64,000 nucleotides of DNA from an uncultured Lachnospiraceae bacterium (lineage in GTDB: Bacteria; Bacillota; Clostridia; Lachnospirales; Lachnospiraceae), in NCBI GenBank assembly GCA_910577675.1, contig CAJTOR010000006.1, forward strand, positions 39,722-103,721, in the 5' to 3' direction. This document shows, in pieces, positions 60,956 to 64,000 of the stretch. Position 1 is the first letter of the stretch, and each line of letters opens with the position of its first letter. The notes below the pieces were generated by a model that searched no databases, was not told the DNA's origin, and saw only the letters and a program-made list of their open reading frames with translations. Both the position numbers and the translations under genes were made by a program.

Positions 60956-63784
60956 TTAAATTCCTTCCACAAAAATCTCATGCTGTTTTTGTGCGTCCCA
61001 GCGCTCAAGTTCCGCCCTCGGGATACAGTTTTTGCGAAAAGTCTTTCCTGCGGCGCAGACGCGCATTTCGCCGGAAACATCCTTCCCCTTCACATAGATC
61101 ACCTTGAGTTTCTTTCCGGCAAACACAAATTCCACGCTTGCCCGTCCGTCCGCATCAAACTGCTCTCCCATAAGCTTAGGCTCAAAGACCAGGTCGCCAA
61201 AATATCCGCGGATACCGAACATTTCCGTTAATACCGTCATCAGATACCAGCTCGCTGCACCCGTCAGGTAATGGTACATGCCCCTGCCCCGGTCATTAAA
61301 GTATTCCGGGATGCCCGGATAAATTTTACTTTTCTCAAAATCTGCTGCCTGGCGGTACAAAGAAATCAGCGCCTTATAGCCCGCCTTTGCAAACCCTCGC
61401 CGGTAGAGCGCATTTCCGTACATAACCGCCATATGGGAGAATACCGCCCCGTTTTCCTTATGCCCGTAGGCAAATCCGAACATGCGCCCGAGATCATCCT
61501 TCACTTCATTAAAATCCGTATTCAGGCAGTAACCGCCCTCGTTTTCCCGGTAAAGGAGCGCGTCCGCCGCGCGGATGATCTGCGCCGTCTGTTCCGGTGC
61601 CGCAACGCCGGATTCCACGGCAAAAACCTGGCTGGTCAGCATCATGCGGATTCCCGCATTTTCCTCCCCTCCGCCCATGTCCGTCTTCGGTCTTCCGTCC
61701 GTAACCTGCCACTCCGTATTCTGTGACGCATCCGTTGTAATGCAATCCGCGTCCATTGTTTTGTCCGAACCCACATTACCGCCGTTGCTGCCTGCACAGC
61801 TTCCGGTTCTCTCCACCCTTCTTCCGTGGTCATCGTAATATCCATTAAAGAAACTATACTCCCCGGAAAGCCATTCTTCCTCCCGCAAGGTTTCCACCCA
61901 CCAGTCTTGCATACCGCCGAGGATATCGCAAAGTTCCTTCACATCAAATTTCATCTTCCTGCCGGAACACTCGTGCGCAACCGTGCGCCCGTACTCAAAA
62001 AGGAGCTCCTGCTTTGCCTGCACATTTGCATAAAGATTTTTATCACGGCACAATAGCACCAGAAGTTCTTCCGCCAATTCTACCTGTGTGGTTCCCCCCT
62101 GCAAAAGTGCGGTAAGAAGCCCGCGAAGACGCGAAAGGTTGCCCGCGTAGGCAAACGTAAATGCCGCGCTCTCCCCACGCCTCCCCGCCATATCGAGCGC
62201 ATCGTTCCAGTCCGCGCCGCGCAGGCGGATGCGGTTATGTTCCCCGACATCGTAAAATGCGGTCAGATTCTGCACAAGGATATGTTCTAATACTGTACCG
62301 CTGGTGAGGGAGCCGTCCGCATCTTTTTGCTGTGTACCGTAGGAATCATCCCATTTCCCATCTTTTTCCCCGCCTCGCATAATCTGCGCGTCCTTAAAAT
62401 ATCCCACCTCTTTTAACAGAATATTAAGATCCCCTGTCTGGTGGATATAAAATGCCGTCGTGTGCAGCGGCCAGAAACCGTGATCCATCCACACGCGCGC
62501 AATATTATTGCGGTCGGCAATAAACTGCACTGCCCCCGCCTCTTTCCCGCTTCCGATAATCGTTGCATTGGTACCGTCCATGCGCACGCCGCCGAAATTC
62601 GCGGTAAGCATTTCCCTGACCCCGCCCGGATTCATCAAAAGCAGCGCCAGACAATCCTGCCAGAGGTCGCGCCATCCCCTGCCGCCCCTTCCGTAATCAT
62701 GATGCGGCAGGAAGGAACAGCCGTATATCCTGCGCAGGATAGGCTGGAAGGCAACCCAGCGCATATATTGGTCAAAATCTTTATCTCCCGAACAAAAATG
62801 GATATTTACCTGTTCCTTCCAGTTTTTTTTCGTCCGCTCAAAAACCGCGCGCCAGTCCAAAACCTTTTTTCCGGAAAGTGCATCCTGTGCCTGTTTTGTC
62901 GCCGCATCCGCACAGATCCCGGCGCAGAGCACAAAACTTTTTTCTTCCCCCGGCAAAAGGGTGCATTCCGCAAACACCAGCATCCCGCAGGTTTCATAGC
63001 CCGAAAGTGTGTCCCCGGCAAAGGAAAGTTCAGGAAGTTTTCCGAATACCGCACCCGGATGAAGGAAGCTTCCGCCCTCCCCGACCACATCCTCCGTGCG
63101 CGGCACACAGCCGGCCGGAGGGTTCCCGCTTCCATCCACGCCGTATACATAGTAGGTCATCCCGTTCTTTTTGTGCCCGCGCTCGTCAAAGGTAAGCGTC
63201 GGTGTCACCTTCACACCGTATCGCGTCACAAAACTGCGGTGCAAAAGAGAAGTTACATGACGGTGGTCGCGGATATTGTCCGCGGAGCGCGCGTATATTG
63301 GCACGACTGCCATCGGCGTAAACGTCAGGGGGGTACTGCCCGTATTCCGGATGCCCACAATGGTAACTTCCGCCTCCGGCAATTCATCCGGCACAAAGGT
63401 CGTTATCTCGGAAGCCAGTGGAAAATCCTTTGCCGTCCGCTTTAATGTGTGCCACATAAAGCCAGCCAAAAGTTCAGACTCCCCGGCATCCCCCGTCAAG
63501 CGCACTGCTTCGTCCGCGGCGGAAGCCCCCGTTAAGGAACAGGCACTCCCCTCCCCGAACCGACACCAGAAATTTCTGGTGCTGCGGTTGTTATGTAAGT
63601 TCTCCGCGCTGACCGGCTCATACAAAAAAGTATTCTGGTCTTTTTTTGCGTCCCCGCCAAGCAGCGGTGTAAGGCAGGAACGGATACCGTCCTCCCCCGC
63701 AACCGGAAAATACAGGTAGCTGTAGTCCTGTGGATTTTTCAGGCAAAAACTGCCGCTCTCATCAACAAACTCAATCTTTCCCAT
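60956..63784 (-). CDS. GH94 family glycoside phosphorylase
   Basis: A 942-residue inverting phosphorylase that splits beta-linked glucosides with phosphate to give alpha-sugar 1-phosphate. The N-terminal beta-sandwich (about 1-290), linker helices, and (alpha/alpha)6 barrel are in the usual order. SFLPHHDYGRGGRGWRDLWQDC near residue 360 is the family core. The catalytic aspartate lies in RGADWNDALDMAGRR near residue 525, and the late YPGIPEYFNDRGRGMYHYLTGAASW segment near 850 is conserved. Length exceeds cellobiose phosphorylase (about 810) and is nearer laminaribiose phosphorylases (about 900); this and the GH16 neighbour suggest a beta-1,3-linked substrate, not proven. Start at 63784 with GGGAGGAA. 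Confidence 0.85.
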   Translation of the reverse strand: MGKIEFVDESGSFCLKNPQDYSYLYFPVAGEDGIRSCLTPLLGGDAKKDQNTFLYEPVSAENLHNNRSTRNFWCRFGEGSACSLTGASAADEAVRLTGDAGESELLAGFMWHTLKRTAKDFPLASEITTFVPDELPEAEVTIVGIRNTGSTPLTFTPMAVVPIYARSADNIRDHRHVTSLLHRSFVTRYGVKVTPTLTFDERGHKKNGMTYYVYGVDGSGNPPAGCVPRTEDVVGEGGSFLHPGAVFGKLPELSFAGDTLSGYETCGMLVFAECTLLPGEEKSFVLCAGICADAATKQAQDALSGKKVLDWRAVFERTKKNWKEQVNIHFCSGDKDFDQYMRWVAFQPILRRIYGCSFLPHHDYGRGGRGWRDLWQDCLALLLMNPGGVREMLTANFGGVRMDGTNATIIGSGKEAGAVQFIADRNNIARVWMDHGFWPLHTTAFYIHQTGDLNILLKEVGYFKDAQIMRGGEKDGKWDDSYGTQQKDADGSLTSGTVLEHILVQNLTAFYDVGEHNRIRLRGADWNDALDMAGRRGESAAFTFAYAGNLSRLRGLLTALLQGGTTQVELAEELLVLLCRDKNLYANVQAKQELLFEYGRTVAHECSGRKMKFDVKELCDILGGMQDWWVETLREEEWLSGEYSFFNGYYDDHGRRVERTGSCAGSNGGNVGSDKTMDADCITTDASQNTEWQVTDGRPKTDMGGGEENAGIRMMLTSQVFAVESGVAAPEQTAQIIRAADALLYRENEGGYCLNTDFNEVKDDLGRMFGFAYGHKENGAVFSHMAVMYGNALYRRGFAKAGYKALISLYRQAADFEKSKIYPGIPEYFNDRGRGMYHYLTGAASWYLMTVLTEMFGIRGYFGDLVFEPKLMGEQFDADGRASVEFVFAGKKLKVIYVKGKDVSGEMRVCAAGKTFRKNCIPRAELERWDAQKQHEIFVEGI

Positions 63785-63810
63785 CCATTCCTCCCTTCTT
63801 TGTTGCACGG

Positions 63811-64000
63811 GCGGGATGAGCATCCCGCCTTGTCATACCCATCATATTTATATTACTTTCGCGGGGATGAGCATCCCGCTTTGCCATACCCATCATATTT
63901 ATATTACTTTCGCGGGGATGAGCATCCCGCCTTGTCATACCCATCATATTTATATTACTTTCGCGGGGATGAGCATCCCGCTTTGCCATACCCATCATAA
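63811..64000. repeat. 51-bp tandem repeat with palindromic core, running off the window
   Basis: Four copies begin near 63811, 63861, 63912 and 63963. Each contains GCGGGATGAGCATCCCGC, an 8-bp stem with a two-base loop, then a TTTATATTACTTTC-ending spacer. Copies alternate in two variants after the stem (CTTGTCATAC and TTTGCCATAC), giving a 102-bp higher-order period. Because 51 is divisible by three, reading frames stay open through the array, but they are shadows. The array lies upstream of the GH94 start and continues beyond 64000. Confidence 0.9.

Noticed and set aside
63771..64000. Repeat-encoded proteins on both strands
   Set aside because: They only reflect that the 51-bp unit is a multiple of three; no start site or family is visible.
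63811..64000. CRISPR array
   Set aside because: The spacers are the same in every second copy and the unit contains no unique spacers; no cas genes are present.

Overview
The window looks like chromosome of a spore-forming Clostridia species, most likely Lachnospiraceae. This rests on the spoIIIA operon, spoIIM and sporulation-type D,D-carboxypeptidases, on Gram-positive -35/-10 promoters with 17-base spacers, on AGGAGG ribosome sites, and on Lachnospiraceae-like housekeeping clusters. No genus is claimed. Most genes lie on the minus strand.

Layout. 1-4.4 kb: spoIIIAA-AG, the mother-cell part of the engulfment feeding tube/secretion complex, behind a good SigE-type promoter. 4.6-7.7 kb: shikimate genes (aroE; yqeG-aroK-aroQ) and efp. 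7.9-18.3 kb: an oxidoreductase, a patatin lipase, a CYTH protein, a PH-domain protein, a lipoprotein, a two-component system, a peptidyl-prolyl isomerase lipoprotein, D-lactate dehydrogenase and a ComEC-like hydrolase. 18.3-19.3 kb: a gene-poor stretch holding a candidate small RNA and the decayed C-terminus of a tyrosine integrase beside tRNA-Ala. 19.6-24.9 kb: the ribosome-rescue and RNA-decay group ssrA, smpB and rnr, with ppaC and secG. 25-31 kb: regulators, Ig-like proteins and a SNF2 helicase. 31.5-38 kb: two D,D-carboxypeptidases, a DUF4956/VTC polyphosphate pair and scpAB. 38-46.4 kb: one long minus-strand run (pdp, an ABC exporter pair, lgt, DUF523, a metallo-hydrolase, a beta-lactamase-like enzyme). 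46.5-50 kb: DAHP synthase, spoIIM, a NUDIX hydrolase, proC. 50-58 kb: an accessory region with a ribbon-helix-helix regulator, a broken peptide-exporter-type ABC gene, short ORFs between inverted repeats, and a type I restriction-modification operon led by a Uma2 gene. 58-64 kb: a glucan set (GH16, GH30, GH94) followed by a 51-bp tandem repeat that runs off the window.

The least expected structure is a family of about 100-bp hairpin repeats at three minus-strand gene junctions (983-1122, 21676-21894, 48926-49150). Each begins at or near the stop codon of the upstream gene and ends in a shared box, GCGGAACTAA, fused to tandem stop triplets and the AGGAGG ribosome site of the next gene. The stems differ completely between loci but still pair within each locus. 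Other unusual features are SigE-type promoters (spoIIIA, spoIIM, and a divergent pair between a D,D-carboxypeptidase and a small Ig-like gene), the integrase relic at tRNA-Ala/ssrA, and the relic peptide/ABC locus at 50-51.4 kb.
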